Shown one piece after another: positions 26,777-34,630 of a stretch of 64,000 bases of DNA. Below the pieces are notes generated by a model that saw nothing but the letters and a program-made list of their open reading frames with translations, made no database searches and was not told the DNA's origin. The DNA comes from Caulobacter sp. (lineage in GTDB: Bacteria > Pseudomonadota > Alphaproteobacteria > Caulobacterales > Caulobacteraceae): NCBI GenBank assembly GCA_019636175.1, contig JAHBYC010000003.1, positions 108,291 through 172,290 of the forward strand. Reading direction: 5' to 3'. The stretch's first letter is position 1, and every line of letters starts with the position of its first letter. The position numbers and the translations under genes are program-made.

Positions 26777-28675
26777 CTAGGCGGCCTCCAGCCTGGCCAA
26801 AACCACCCCTTCGCTGACCTGGCCGCCAGCGACGGCCGACAGCTCCGCCACCGTGCCGTCGAAGGGCGCGGCCAGGGCGTGCTCCATCTTCATGGCCTCG
26901 AGCACCAGCAGGACCTGGCCCTTGGTCACGGCATCGCCGGCCTTTACCGAGACGGAGACGACCTTGCCGGGCATGGGTGAGAGGACGGAGCCGTCAGACC
27001 CGTGGGCGTCAAGGGCGCCCGCGCCGGAAGGACGGCTGAACTGGTAGGCCTCGCCATCGTCAAAGGTCACCACGCCGTCATCGAGGTAATGGCTGCGGGA
27101 GGCCGATTTCCAGCCCAGACCCTCAAGGCTGGCGACGACGGGTTGACCGTCACAGAGCAGTTGCACGGTCATCGCCGGCGGCGCGTTCAGCCGCCAGCCG
27201 ACCGCCCCCTCGACGGCCGACCAGGGGGAACGACTGTCGTCCCGCACTCGAGAATCCAGGAGACTCCAGCCCGCGCCGACCGCAAGCACCGCGGCCGACG
27301 GCGCGGGACGCAGGATCAGATCGTCGAGCTGGCGCTCGATGAACCCGGTATCCACGTCGCCGCCGACGAAGCCGGGGTGGGCGGCGCAGCGGGCGAGGAA
27401 GGCGGCATTGGTCTTGACCGGCCAGACTTCCACCGACCGGCAGGCATCGGCCAGGGCCCCGGCGGCGGCCCGGCGGTCTCGCCCGTGGACGATCAGCTTG
27501 GCAATCATCGGATCATAAAAGGGAGAGACCTCGCCTCCCTGCTCCACCGCGCTGTCGACGCGCACGAGGTCCTGATCCGGCAGCTGGAAGTGGTCCAGCG
27601 GGCCGGTGCTGGGCAGGAAGCCCGTCGCGGGGTTCTCGGCGTAGAGGCGCGCCTCCATGGCCCAGCCGTCGATCGACAGCTCTTCCTGCTTAAGCGGCAG
27701 CGGTTCGCCCGAAGCCACACGCAGCTGCCATTCGACCAGGTCCTGGCCGGTGATCATCTCGGTGACCGGGTGTTCGACCTGCAGGCGGGTGTTCATCTCC
27801 ATGAACCAGATGCGGTCGGCCTTCAGGCCCTCGCTGGCGTCGGCGATGAATTCGATGGTGCCGGCGCCTTCGTAGTTCACGGCCTTGGCGGCCAGGACGG
27901 CGGCGTTGCAGACGGCGGCGCGGGTGGCCTCGTCCATGCCGGGGGCCGGGGCTTCCTCGATGACCTTCTGGTGGCGGCGCTGAAGGGAGCAATCGCGCTC
28001 GAACAGGTGGACGACGGCGCCATGGCTGTCGCCGAACACCTGCACCTCGATGTGGCGCGGGCGGGTGACGTACTTCTCGATCAGCACCTTGTCGTCGCCG
28101 AAGCTGGCGGACGCCTCGCGCTGGCAGGAGGCGAGCGCGGCGGCGAAATCACCGGCCTCGAGGACCTTGCGCATGCCCTTGCCGCCGCCGCCGGCGACGG
28201 CCTTGATCAGGACGGGATAGCCGATCTGGTCGGCCTCCTGCTGCAGGCGTTCGGGGCTCTGGTCGTCGCCGAGATAGCCCGGTGTGACCGGCACGCCGGC
28301 CTCGGCCATACGCTTCTTGGCGGCGTCCTTCAGGCCCATGGCGTCGATGGCGGCCGGCGGCGGGCCGACCCAGATCAGGCCGGCGTCGATCACCGCCTGG
28401 GCGAAGCCGGCGTTCTCCGACAGGAAGCCGTAGCCGGGGTGGATGGCGGCGGCGCGCGTCTGTCTGGCGGCGGCGAGAATCTTCTCCTGCACCAGGTAGC
28501 TCTCGCGGGCCGGGGCCGGGCCGATGTGGACGGCCTCGTCGGCCTCGCGGACATGGGGGGCGTCGGCGTCGGCGTCGGAATAGACAGCGATGGTGCGCAC
28601 GCCCAGCCGGCGGGCGGTGCGGATGATCCGGCGGGCGATCTCGCCGCGATTGGCGATCAGGACGCTTTCAAGCAT
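26777..28675 (-). CDS. liuD: Methylcrotonyl-CoA carboxylase, biotin-containing alpha subunit
   Basis: A 632-residue biotin carboxylase/BCCP fusion. The biotin carboxylase domain (1 to about 445) starts ESVLIANRGEIARRIIRTAR and has the ATP-grasp GGGGKGMR loop and EMNTRLQVEHPVTE. A linker domain follows, then a C-terminal biotinyl domain with EAMKMEHAL, whose Lys is biotinylated (near residue 600). Context with liuB and liuC assigns it to 3-methylcrotonyl-CoA in leucine breakdown rather than to acetyl- or propionyl-CoA, for which a separate pccA exists at 40.5 kb. It starts 8 bases after the liuC stop. Confidence 0.92.
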   Translation of the reverse strand: MLESVLIANRGEIARRIIRTARRLGVRTIAVYSDADADAPHVREADEAVHIGPAPARESYLVQEKILAAARQTRAAAIHPGYGFLSENAGFAQAVIDAGLIWVGPPPAAIDAMGLKDAAKKRMAEAGVPVTPGYLGDDQSPERLQQEADQIGYPVLIKAVAGGGGKGMRKVLEAGDFAAALASCQREASASFGDDKVLIEKYVTRPRHIEVQVFGDSHGAVVHLFERDCSLQRRHQKVIEEAPAPGMDEATRAAVCNAAVLAAKAVNYEGAGTIEFIADASEGLKADRIWFMEMNTRLQVEHPVTEMITGQDLVEWQLRVASGEPLPLKQEELSIDGWAMEARLYAENPATGFLPSTGPLDHFQLPDQDLVRVDSAVEQGGEVSPFYDPMIAKLIVHGRDRRAAAGALADACRSVEVWPVKTNAAFLARCAAHPGFVGGDVDTGFIERQLDDLILRPAPSAAVLAVGAGWSLLDSRVRDDSRSPWSAVEGAVGWRLNAPPAMTVQLLCDGQPVVASLEGLGWKSASRSHYLDDGVVTFDDGEAYQFSRPSGAGALDAHGSDGSVLSPMPGKVVSVSVKAGDAVTKGQVLLVLEAMKMEHALAAPFDGTVAELSAVAGGQVSEGVVLARLEAA

Positions 28676-28683
28676 GGGAGATG

Positions 28684-29523
28684 CTATTCCGCCCAGCCCG
28701 GCTTGCGGCGTTCCAGGAAGGCCATGACCCCTTCCCGCCCCTCTTCGCTGACCCGGCGGGCGGCGATGCGGCGGGCGGTGTCTTCCATCAGGCCGTGGGT
28801 GATCTCGCGGCCGTCCATATCGTCGACCAGGCGCTTGGCCGCCGCCACGGCCCCGGGGGCGGTGTCCTTGCTGGCCTTGGCCATGCCGGCGCGAATCGGC
28901 TCGAAGGCGGCGGCGTCGGAGACCACCTGCTGCACCAAGCCAAAGCCCAGCGCGTCGGTGGCGCGGAACACATGGCCGGTGGCGAACAGCACCCGCGCGG
29001 TGCGGGCGCCGATGGCGCGGATCACATAGGGGCTGATGGTCGCCGGGGTCAGGCCAAGCTTGACCTCGGAGAAGGCGAAGCTGGACCGCTCGGTGGCGAT
29101 GGCCAGATCACAGGCCGCCGCCAGCCCCGCGCCGCCGCCGAAGGCCGGGCCGTCGATCAGGGCCACGGTCAGCTGCGGCAGATCGAACAGGGCCTTCAGC
29201 ATCACGGCCAGGCCCATGGCGTCCTCGCGATTGTCGCTCTCGCTCCATTCGGTGGCCGCCCGCATCCACTCAAGGTCGGCGCCCGCGCTGAAGGCGTCGC
29301 CGGCCCCGGTGAGGAAGACCAGCCGCACCCCGTCGGCGTCCTTCAGGGTCTCGAAGGTCTGGTGCAGGGCGGCGATCACCTCGGCGTTGAAGGCGTTGCG
29401 CTTGTCGGGCCGGTTGATGGTGACGGTGGCGACGCCATCGGGCGTGGCCTCCAGCCGGACGAGGTCGGACAGGGCGTCGGTGTCGGGGACTTCGACGAGG
29501 GGGTCGGCGATGGGATTGGTCAT
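28684..29523 (-). CDS. liuC: Methylglutaconyl-CoA hydratase (enoyl-CoA hydratase family)
   Basis: A 279-residue crotonase-fold enzyme. The first oxyanion loop is in AFSAGADLEWM and the second in GPAFGGGAGLAAACDLAIA, followed by FSEVKLGLTPATISPYV, with Glu at the catalytic position. Position between liuB and liuD points to hydration of 3-methylglutaconyl-CoA to HMG-CoA. The first 25 residues (ending DALSDL) are a slightly longer leader than usual. A repeat element of about 180 bp separates it from liuB. HMG-CoA lyase, the next enzyme, is not in the window. Confidence 0.88.
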   Translation of the reverse strand: MTNPIADPLVEVPDTDALSDLVRLEATPDGVATVTINRPDKRNAFNAEVIAALHQTFETLKDADGVRLVFLTGAGDAFSAGADLEWMRAATEWSESDNREDAMGLAVMLKALFDLPQLTVALIDGPAFGGGAGLAAACDLAIATERSSFAFSEVKLGLTPATISPYVIRAIGARTARVLFATGHVFRATDALGFGLVQQVVSDAAAFEPIRAGMAKASKDTAPGAVAAAKRLVDDMDGREITHGLMEDTARRIAARRVSEEGREGVMAFLERRKPGWAE

Positions 29524-29564
29524 GGGGAGGTTTTAGGTCGGATTTGAGGTTGGGTGAAGGCGTG

Positions 29565-29747
29565 ATCCCTTCTCCCGCTCGCCGGGAGAAGGTGGCCTCC
29601 CGGAGGGAGGTCGGATGAGGGCCGCGCGGACAGCGGGAGGCGAGAACCGGGCGAGCGCGCTTCGTGGCGTTGCCAAACCTTTCGGGCCGGCGATGCCCTC
29701 ATCCGGCCCCTTCGGGTCCACCTTCTCCCGGCAAGCGGGAGAAGGAT
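29565..29747. repeat. 183-bp long-inverted-repeat (MITE-like) element, copy 2, inside the liu operon
   Basis: The left arm 29565-29595 and right arm 29718-29747 are reverse complements apart from one base change and one indel; the shared core is GGGAGAAGGTGG. As in copy 1, CGGATGAGGG and CCCTCATCCG lie just inside the arms. The right arm ends 2 bases before the liuB stop codon at 29750, so the element sits between liuB and liuC. Its folded RNA could affect how much transcript reads through to liuC and liuD. Confidence 0.85.
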
Positions 29748-29749
29748 TT

Positions 29750-31357
29750 CTACATCCGGAACACGCCGAAGGGCGTGTCGGCGACGGGGGCGTTCAGGCT
29801 GGCGCTGATGGCGAGGCCGAGGACGTCGCGGGTCTGGGCGGGGTCGATGACGCCGTCGTCCCAGAGGCGAGCGGTGGCGTGGTAGGGATTGCCCTCGTCC
29901 TCGTATTTCTGGCGCACCGGGGCCTTGAAGGCCTCGGCCTCCTCGGGCGTCCATTTGTCGGCGTCGCGGTGGACGGTGGCGAGAACGCTGGCGGCCTGTT
30001 CGCCACCCATCACGCTGATGCGGCTGTTGGGCCAGGTGAAGAGGAAGCGGGGGCTGTAGGCGCGGCCGCACATGCCGTAGTTGCCGGCCCCGAAGCTGCC
30101 GCCGATCAGGACGGTGAACTTGGGCACATTGGCGGATGCGACGGCGGTGACCATCTTGGCCCCGTCCTTGGCGATGCCGCCGGCCTCGTATTTGCCGCCG
30201 ACCATGAAGCCGGAGATGTTCTGCAGGAACACCAGCGGGATCTTCCGCTTGCAGGCCAGCTCGATGAAGTGGGCGGCCTTCTGGGCGCTTTCGCTGAAAA
30301 GCACGCCGTTGTTGGCCAGGATGGCGACCGGATAGCCCCAGATGCGGGCGAAGCCGCAGACCAGGCTGGTCCCGTAGAGGGCCTTGAACTCGTCGAAATC
30401 GCTGCCGTCGACAATGCGGGCGATGACCTCATGGACATCGTAGGGGGCGCGGACGTCGGCCGGGACGATGCCGTAGAGCTCCTCGGGATCGAAGACCGGC
30501 GGGCGGGGGGTGCGGACGTCCATCTCCGCCGGCTTGGTGGTGTTGAGATTGGCGACGATGCCGCGGACGATCTCCAGGGCATGCTCGTCGTTGGCGGCGA
30601 CATGGTCGACGACGCCGCTCTTGCGGCCGTGGACGTCGGCGCCGCCCAGATCGGTGGCGGAGATGACCTCGCCGGTGGCGGCCTTCACCAGCGGCGGACC
30701 GGCCAGGAAGATGGTGCCCTGGCTCTCCTCCCCCGCCCCGCGCACGATCACCGTCTCGTCACTCATGGCCGGGACATAGGCCCCGCCGGCGGTGCAACTG
30801 CCCATGACACAGGCGATCTGGGCGATGCCCTCGGCGCTCATCCGGGCCTGGTTGAAGAAGATGCGGCCGAAGTGGTCGCGGTCGGGGAAGACCTCGTCCT
30901 GGTGCGGCAGGTTGGCGCCGCCGCTGTCGACCAGATAGATGCAGGGCAGACGGTTCTGCTGGGCGATCTCCTGGGCGCGGAGGTGCTTTTTCACCGTCAT
31001 CGGATAGTAGGTGCCGCCCTTCACGGTGGCGTCGTTGGCGACGATCATCACCTCGCGGCCGGACACCCGCCCCACCCCGCAGATCAAACCCGCGCCGGCG
31101 ATCTCGCCATCGTAGAGGTCGAAGGCGGCGAGCTGGCCGATCTCCAGGAAGGGCGACCCGGGATCGAGAAGGCGCTCGACCCGCTCGCGGGGCAGGAGCT
31201 TGCCACGGGCGGCATGGCGCTGGCGCGAGGACTCCGAGCCGCCCAAGGCCGCTTTCGCCACACGGTCGCGCAGTTCAGCGACCAGGCCGCGGTTGACCGC
31301 CGCGTTGGCGGCGAAGGATTCGCTGGTCTTGTCGACAGTCGTGCTCAGTTTCGGCAT
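29750..31357 (-). CDS. liuB: Methylcrotonyl-CoA carboxylase, carboxyltransferase (beta) subunit
   Basis: A 535-residue carboxyltransferase. It has N-terminal [23 protein letters not shown], then [20 protein letters not shown], typical of methylcrotonyl-CoA carboxylase (propionyl-type subunits have GARIQEG here). [13 protein letters not shown] and [14 protein letters not shown] follow. The C-terminal half carries [20 protein letters not shown] and [16 protein letters not shown]. It transfers CO2 from biotin on LiuD to 3-methylcrotonyl-CoA. The start ATG 31357 begins MPKLSTTVD; a frame from 31453 is not conserved. Confidence 0.94.
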   Translation of the reverse strand: MPKLSTTVDKTSESFAANAAVNRGLVAELRDRVAKAALGGSESSRQRHAARGKLLPRERVERLLDPGSPFLEIGQLAAFDLYDGEIAGAGLICGVGRVSGREVMIVANDATVKGGTYYPMTVKKHLRAQEIAQQNRLPCIYLVDSGGANLPHQDEVFPDRDHFGRIFFNQARMSAEGIAQIACVMGSCTAGGAYVPAMSDETVIVRGAGEESQGTIFLAGPPLVKAATGEVISATDLGGADVHGRKSGVVDHVAANDEHALEIVRGIVANLNTTKPAEMDVRTPRPPVFDPEELYGIVPADVRAPYDVHEVIARIVDGSDFDEFKALYGTSLVCGFARIWGYPVAILANNGVLFSESAQKAAHFIELACKRKIPLVFLQNISGFMVGGKYEAGGIAKDGAKMVTAVASANVPKFTVLIGGSFGAGNYGMCGRAYSPRFLFTWPNSRISVMGGEQAASVLATVHRDADKWTPEEAEAFKAPVRQKYEDEGNPYHATARLWDDGVIDPAQTRDVLGLAISASLNAPVADTPFGVFRM

Positions 31358-31467
31358 GGGGGAGGCATAACCCGTCCCGTCGGACGGCGAAAGCGCGAGT
31401 TCCTTCCCCCGACGCCCCGGCTGACAGAGGGCGCGAGCAATCGGGAGACTCACGATATCGTCGCGGC

Positions 31468-33219
31468 GTGGCGGCGCCCTTCACATACCGCGATGACACG
31501 GCGCTGAGCCGGCTGTTCGAGCGCGAGCGCGCGGAGGGGACGGCCAGCTGGTTTTCCCTGCCCGGCGGGGCGACCCTGTTCGAGGCCGGGGAGAAGGCCG
31601 AACAGATCTTTCTGGTCCATGCCGGCAAGCTGGGCGCATTTCGCATCGAGGAGGGCCAGGACCCGGTGTTCGTCGGGGTGATCCGGCCGGGCGAACCGGC
31701 CGGCGAGATGGCCCTGATCGGCGGCACGCCGCACAGCGGCCGGGTGGTCGCGCTGCGTGATTCCGAGGTTCTGGCCCTGTCGGCCGAGGACTTCTTCGAC
31801 GCCGCCGAGCGCGATCCGCATGTGATGCTGGAAATCGCCCGCCTGATGCTGACCAGGGCCCGGCAGACCGGCAGCCGCGCCTCGACCGGTGACCCGGCGG
31901 TGTTCGGTTTCGTGGCGGCCGAGCGGGGACCGAAGATTCGCGGTCTTGTCGCGAAGATCGCCCGGGCGGTCGCCGAGATGGGCCATTCGGTGACCCTGGT
32001 CGGCTCCGAGGCGGCCCAGGCGCCGACCGAGTGGTTCTCCAATGTCGAGGCCGACCATGAGTATGTGCTGTATGTCGCCGAGGCCGGCGAGATCGCCTGG
32101 CGGGCCGTGGTCGGGCGACAGGTGGACAGGCTGTTCCGGGTGGGACGCGGCGACCGGCCGCCGCCGGCCAATCCGGTCGACTACGCCATCGACGCCCTGC
32201 AGACCTACCGGCTGGTCGACCTGCTGCTGATCCAGCCCTCGCATATCCAGCGGCCGCGCGGGGCGGAGGCCTGGATGGCGGCGACCGGGGCGGCGCGACT
32301 GTTCCACATGCGGGCCGACAACCGGGCCGACGCCGACCGTCTGGCCCGGCTGCTGACCGGGCGGTCGGTGGGGCTGGTGCTGTCGGGCGGCGGGGCGCGG
32401 GCCTATGCCCACATTGGCGCCCTGAGGGCCCTGAAGGAGGCCGGCACGCCAATCGACTTCGTGGGCGGCGCTTCGATGGGGGCGATCATCGCCGCCAGCC
32501 TGGCCATGGGATGGGACGAGGCGGAGCTGGAGCGGCGCATCCGGGCCGCCTTTGTCGACACCAGCCCGCTGGACGACATCGCCATCCCGCTGATCGCCAT
32601 GACCCACGGCCGAAAGGTCAACCACCGGCTGGCGCAGCACTTCGACGATGTCGAGATTCCGGACCTGTGGCTGCCGTTCTTCTGCATTTCCTCGAACCTG
32701 ACGGCGGGCGGCTTTCAGCTGCATCAGCGGGGTCTGGTCCGCGAGGCCCTGCGCGCCTCCATCGCCCTGCCCGGGGTGATGCCGCCGTCGATCATGGCCG
32801 GCGAGGTGCTGGTCGACGGGGCGGTGATGAAGAACTTTCCGGCCGACATCATGCGGGCCATGCAGCGCGGACCGGTGGTGGGGGTGGACGTCACGCGGGG
32901 CCGCAGCATCTCGGCCGAGGACATCGCCGTGCCGCCGCTGCTGAAGTGGGTGCTGTCGGGCGAATGGCGCAAGGGACCGCCGATCGTGGCCCTGCTGATG
33001 CGCGCCGCGACCCTGTCGACCAACCGCGAGGTGGTGGCGGCGCGGGAGGCCACGGACCTGCTGGTGCTGCCGGACGTCGACCACATCGACATCCGCGACT
33101 GGAAGGCGTTCGAGACCGGGGCCGACGCCGGCTACAGCGCGACCCGGGCGGTTCTGGACGATCTGAAGCGGCCGATCACGGAGCTGAGGCGGGGCAAGCC
33201 GGGCATCCCTCACGCCTGA
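31468..33219 (+). CDS. cNMP-binding domain/patatin phospholipase (NTE-like)
   Basis: A 583-residue protein with an N-terminal cyclic-nucleotide-binding-type beta-barrel (about 20-130; [20 protein letters not shown] and GEMALIGG). A middle domain follows, then a C-terminal patatin domain: the glycine-rich oxyanion loop [14 protein letters not shown], the nucleophile elbow GASMG and the catalytic VDGAVMKN (Asp-Gly). This is the architecture of neuropathy target esterase and bacterial RssA-like lysophospholipases, but without membrane segments. It probably deacylates lysophospholipids. The start is GTG at 31468, divergent from liuB. I cannot confirm that it binds cyclic nucleotides. Confidence 0.9.
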   Translation: MAAPFTYRDDTALSRLFERERAEGTASWFSLPGGATLFEAGEKAEQIFLVHAGKLGAFRIEEGQDPVFVGVIRPGEPAGEMALIGGTPHSGRVVALRDSEVLALSAEDFFDAAERDPHVMLEIARLMLTRARQTGSRASTGDPAVFGFVAAERGPKIRGLVAKIARAVAEMGHSVTLVGSEAAQAPTEWFSNVEADHEYVLYVAEAGEIAWRAVVGRQVDRLFRVGRGDRPPPANPVDYAIDALQTYRLVDLLLIQPSHIQRPRGAEAWMAATGAARLFHMRADNRADADRLARLLTGRSVGLVLSGGGARAYAHIGALRALKEAGTPIDFVGGASMGAIIAASLAMGWDEAELERRIRAAFVDTSPLDDIAIPLIAMTHGRKVNHRLAQHFDDVEIPDLWLPFFCISSNLTAGGFQLHQRGLVREALRASIALPGVMPPSIMAGEVLVDGAVMKNFPADIMRAMQRGPVVGVDVTRGRSISAEDIAVPPLLKWVLSGEWRKGPPIVALLMRAATLSTNREVVAAREATDLLVLPDVDHIDIRDWKAFETGADAGYSATRAVLDDLKRPITELRRGKPGIPHA

Positions 33220-33231
33220 CCTTCCAGACCC

Positions 33232-34008
33232 TCACCGCCGCCGCGCCACCATGAACAGACGCGGGAAGGGAAACAGCGTCGCGCCGTCGGCGCCGGGGGG
33301 AAAGGCCTCGGCGATGCGGCGGGTGAACTCGGCGAGGAAATCGTCACGCAGGGCCCCTTCGGGCAGCCGGTCGAGATAGGGCCGAAGCGCCGTGCCCATC
33401 ATCCAGTCGACAACGGGGTCCTTGCCCTCAAGGACGTGCAGGTAGGTGGTGGTCCAGATGTCGACCAGGGCGCAGCCTGTCGCCAGCCAGCCGTAGTAGT
33501 CGGACAGGGACGGCGTGGGCTGGATCAGCCGCGCATCGGCGGTGGCGGCGGCCCAGGGCCCCTCCTCCGCCACCTGGCGCAGGATCTGGTGATGCCGGGT
33601 CTCGAAGGCGGTCGGCATCTGGCAGGCGAAGACGCCGCCGGGCGCCAGGCAGGCCGCGAGGCGCGGAAACAGGGCGGCGTGATCCGGAACCCATTGCAGC
33701 GCCGCATTGGTGAAGATCAGGTCGGGGGCCCGGGGCGGATCGAAGCCGGCGATATCGCCGCGCAGCCAGGTGACCTTCTCGGGTCGTTTCGCGGCCGAGG
33801 CCAGCATCCCGGGACTGGAATCCAGACCGAACACCTCCGCCTGCGGATGGCGCCGCGCTAGAAGGGCCGCCTGCTCGCCCGCGCCGCAACCAAGGTCCCA
33901 GATCACCTTCGGGTCGAGGTCGGCGGGAATCTGCAGCAACAGATCGAGCGCGGGGCGATCACGATAGCCCTTGTAGCGCGCGTAGATGTCCGGATCCCAG
34001 CTGGGCAT
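33232..34008 (-). CDS. tam: Trans-aconitate 2-methyltransferase
   Basis: A 258-residue SAM-dependent methyltransferase with family-specific features: SWDPDIYARYKGYRDRPALDLL at the start, motif I VIWDLGCGAGEQAALLARR, GLDSSPGML, FTNAALQWVPDH and MPTAFETRHHQI. Tam methylates trans-aconitate, a spontaneous by-product that inhibits aconitase. Monocistronic, 12 bases from the convergent phospholipase gene. The start is ATG at 34008. Confidence 0.93.
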   Translation of the reverse strand: MPSWDPDIYARYKGYRDRPALDLLLQIPADLDPKVIWDLGCGAGEQAALLARRHPQAEVFGLDSSPGMLASAAKRPEKVTWLRGDIAGFDPPRAPDLIFTNAALQWVPDHAALFPRLAACLAPGGVFACQMPTAFETRHHQILRQVAEEGPWAAATADARLIQPTPSLSDYYGWLATGCALVDIWTTTYLHVLEGKDPVVDWMMGTALRPYLDRLPEGALRDDFLAEFTRRIAEAFPPGADGATLFPFPRLFMVARRR

Positions 34009-34061
34009 GCCTTCTGCCTACACCGCCCGGCGGGCGCTGTCAGCGGCCCGGACGTGCCCTG

Positions 34062-34070
34062 TTATCCACA
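34062..34070 (+). promoter_or_regulatory. Perfect DnaA-box sequence TTATCCACA
   Basis: An exact match to the strong DnaA box lies in the gap between tam and the micro-ORF, about 40 bases upstream of the candidate -35 of the micro-ORF. A single box could be chance or could serve gene control; there is no AT-rich unwinding region or box cluster to suggest an origin. Confidence 0.4.
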
Positions 34071-34107
34071 GGTCGACCCTGAAATGACCCGGGGCGTCAA
34101 AAGACCT

Positions 34108-34137
34108 TTGCAGAACAGCGCCCGGCGCCCATATCCT
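34108..34137 (+). promoter_or_regulatory. Candidate promoter of the 34.2-kb micro-ORF
   Basis: TTGCAG (34108-34113) and TATCCT (34132-34137) are separated by 18 bases, a weak match to the -35/-10 consensus. Start of transcription would be near 34144, giving an RNA of about 178 nt to the terminator. This is the best candidate I see, not a firm call. Confidence 0.3.
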
Positions 34138-34159
34138 GAAGGTCCTGTTCTCAACAGCT

Positions 34160-34176
34160 GAAAGGAGGTGATCCAG
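34160..34176 (+). promoter_or_regulatory. 17-base super Shine-Dalgarno complementary to the whole 16S 3' tail
   Basis: GAAAGGAGGTGATCCAG is perfectly complementary to the single-stranded 3' tail of alphaproteobacterial 16S rRNA (CTGGATCACCTCCTTTC), well beyond a normal 4-7 base Shine-Dalgarno. The core GGAGG ends 7 bases before the GTG at 34176. Sequence on either side is unrelated to 16S rRNA, so it is not an rRNA fragment. It is the only such match I found in the window. Confidence 0.75.
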
Positions 34177-34244
34177 TGTCTCACCAAAAACACACGGCAA
34201 CCGCTCAAGGATCGAAGGTTGCGGGGGTCTCTCCCCTCCTTTGA
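34176..34244 (+). CDS. 22-codon micro-ORF behind the super Shine-Dalgarno
   Basis: A GTG-started frame of 22 codons ending in TGA. The peptide starts MSHQKHTATAQ and ends VSPLL; it is hydrophilic, with two His and two Lys, and matches no protein I know. The start is strongly supported by the 17-base ribosome-binding match at perfect spacing. Its last codons contain CCTCCTTT (34235-34242), which can pair with AAAGGAGG (34161-34168). An internal stem GCAACC/GGTTGC (34197-34202 / 34217-34222) nests inside. No plus-strand gene follows, so it is either a true micropeptide or the translated part of a regulatory RNA. Confidence 0.5.
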   Translation: MSHQKHTATAQGSKVAGVSPLL

Positions 34245-34289
34245 TCTGTGAAGTCGTCTGACGACGCGGTTTGTCCGTCGTTTGGTGTG

Positions 34290-34322
34290 GGGCCGGCTCT
34301 CGTAAGGGAGCCGGCCCTTTCC
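34290..34322 (+). terminator. Intrinsic terminator of the micro-ORF transcript
   Basis: The perfect 10-bp stem GGGCCGGCTC (34290-34299) / GAGCCGGCCC (34308-34317) is followed by TTTCC. A smaller stem (ACGACG 34261-34266 / CGTCGT 34276-34281) precedes it. The T-tract is short, but the stem is very stable; it lies between the micro-ORF and the convergent small membrane gene. Confidence 0.7.
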
Positions 34323-34334
34323 ATTTCGGGATGG

Positions 34335-34574
34335 TCAGTGGGGCAGCAGCGACCAGACCCAGAAGCCGAAGGCGGCGATGCCGACGCCAAGGATCATGAC
34401 GCCCAGCGCGCGCCCGATCAGGCGGCCGGTGCGGACGGCGCGGGGGCCATGCTCAGCCAGGCGGCGACGGTTTTCGGCGTCACGGGCGGCGCGGGCCTGC
34501 TCTCGCCGGCGCTCGGCCTCCCGCTCGCGGGCGCGGTCGAGACTGACAACCTTGTCTTCGTCTTCGCGGCTCAT
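34335..34574 (-). CDS. Small uncharacterised protein with charged helix and C-terminal membrane segment
   Basis: A 79-residue protein. The first 50 residues are an Arg/Glu-rich, probably coiled helix ([20 protein letters not shown]), followed by one C-terminal hydrophobic helix (GVMILGVGIAAFGFWVWSLL). This is a tail-anchored layout with the charged part in the cytosol. I do not recognise the family. It lies 56 bases downstream of liuA on the same strand, perhaps in its transcript. Confidence 0.65.
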   Translation of the reverse strand: MSREDEDKVVSLDRAREREAERRREQARAARDAENRRRLAEHGPRAVRTGRLIGRALGVMILGVGIAAFGFWVWSLLPH

Positions 34575-34630
34575 GGCGCGGGTCTAGCGCCGGTCGCCCG
34601 CTGGCGGCAAGTCCACATGACGCGCCCCGG

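Noticed and set aside
34062-34070. Replication origin
   Set aside because: One DnaA box alone, with no AT-rich unwinding region and no origin-linked genes.
34160-34176. Fragment of a 16S rRNA gene on the minus strand
   Set aside because: The match stops after 17 bases on both sides; helix 45 sequence that must precede the tail is absent.
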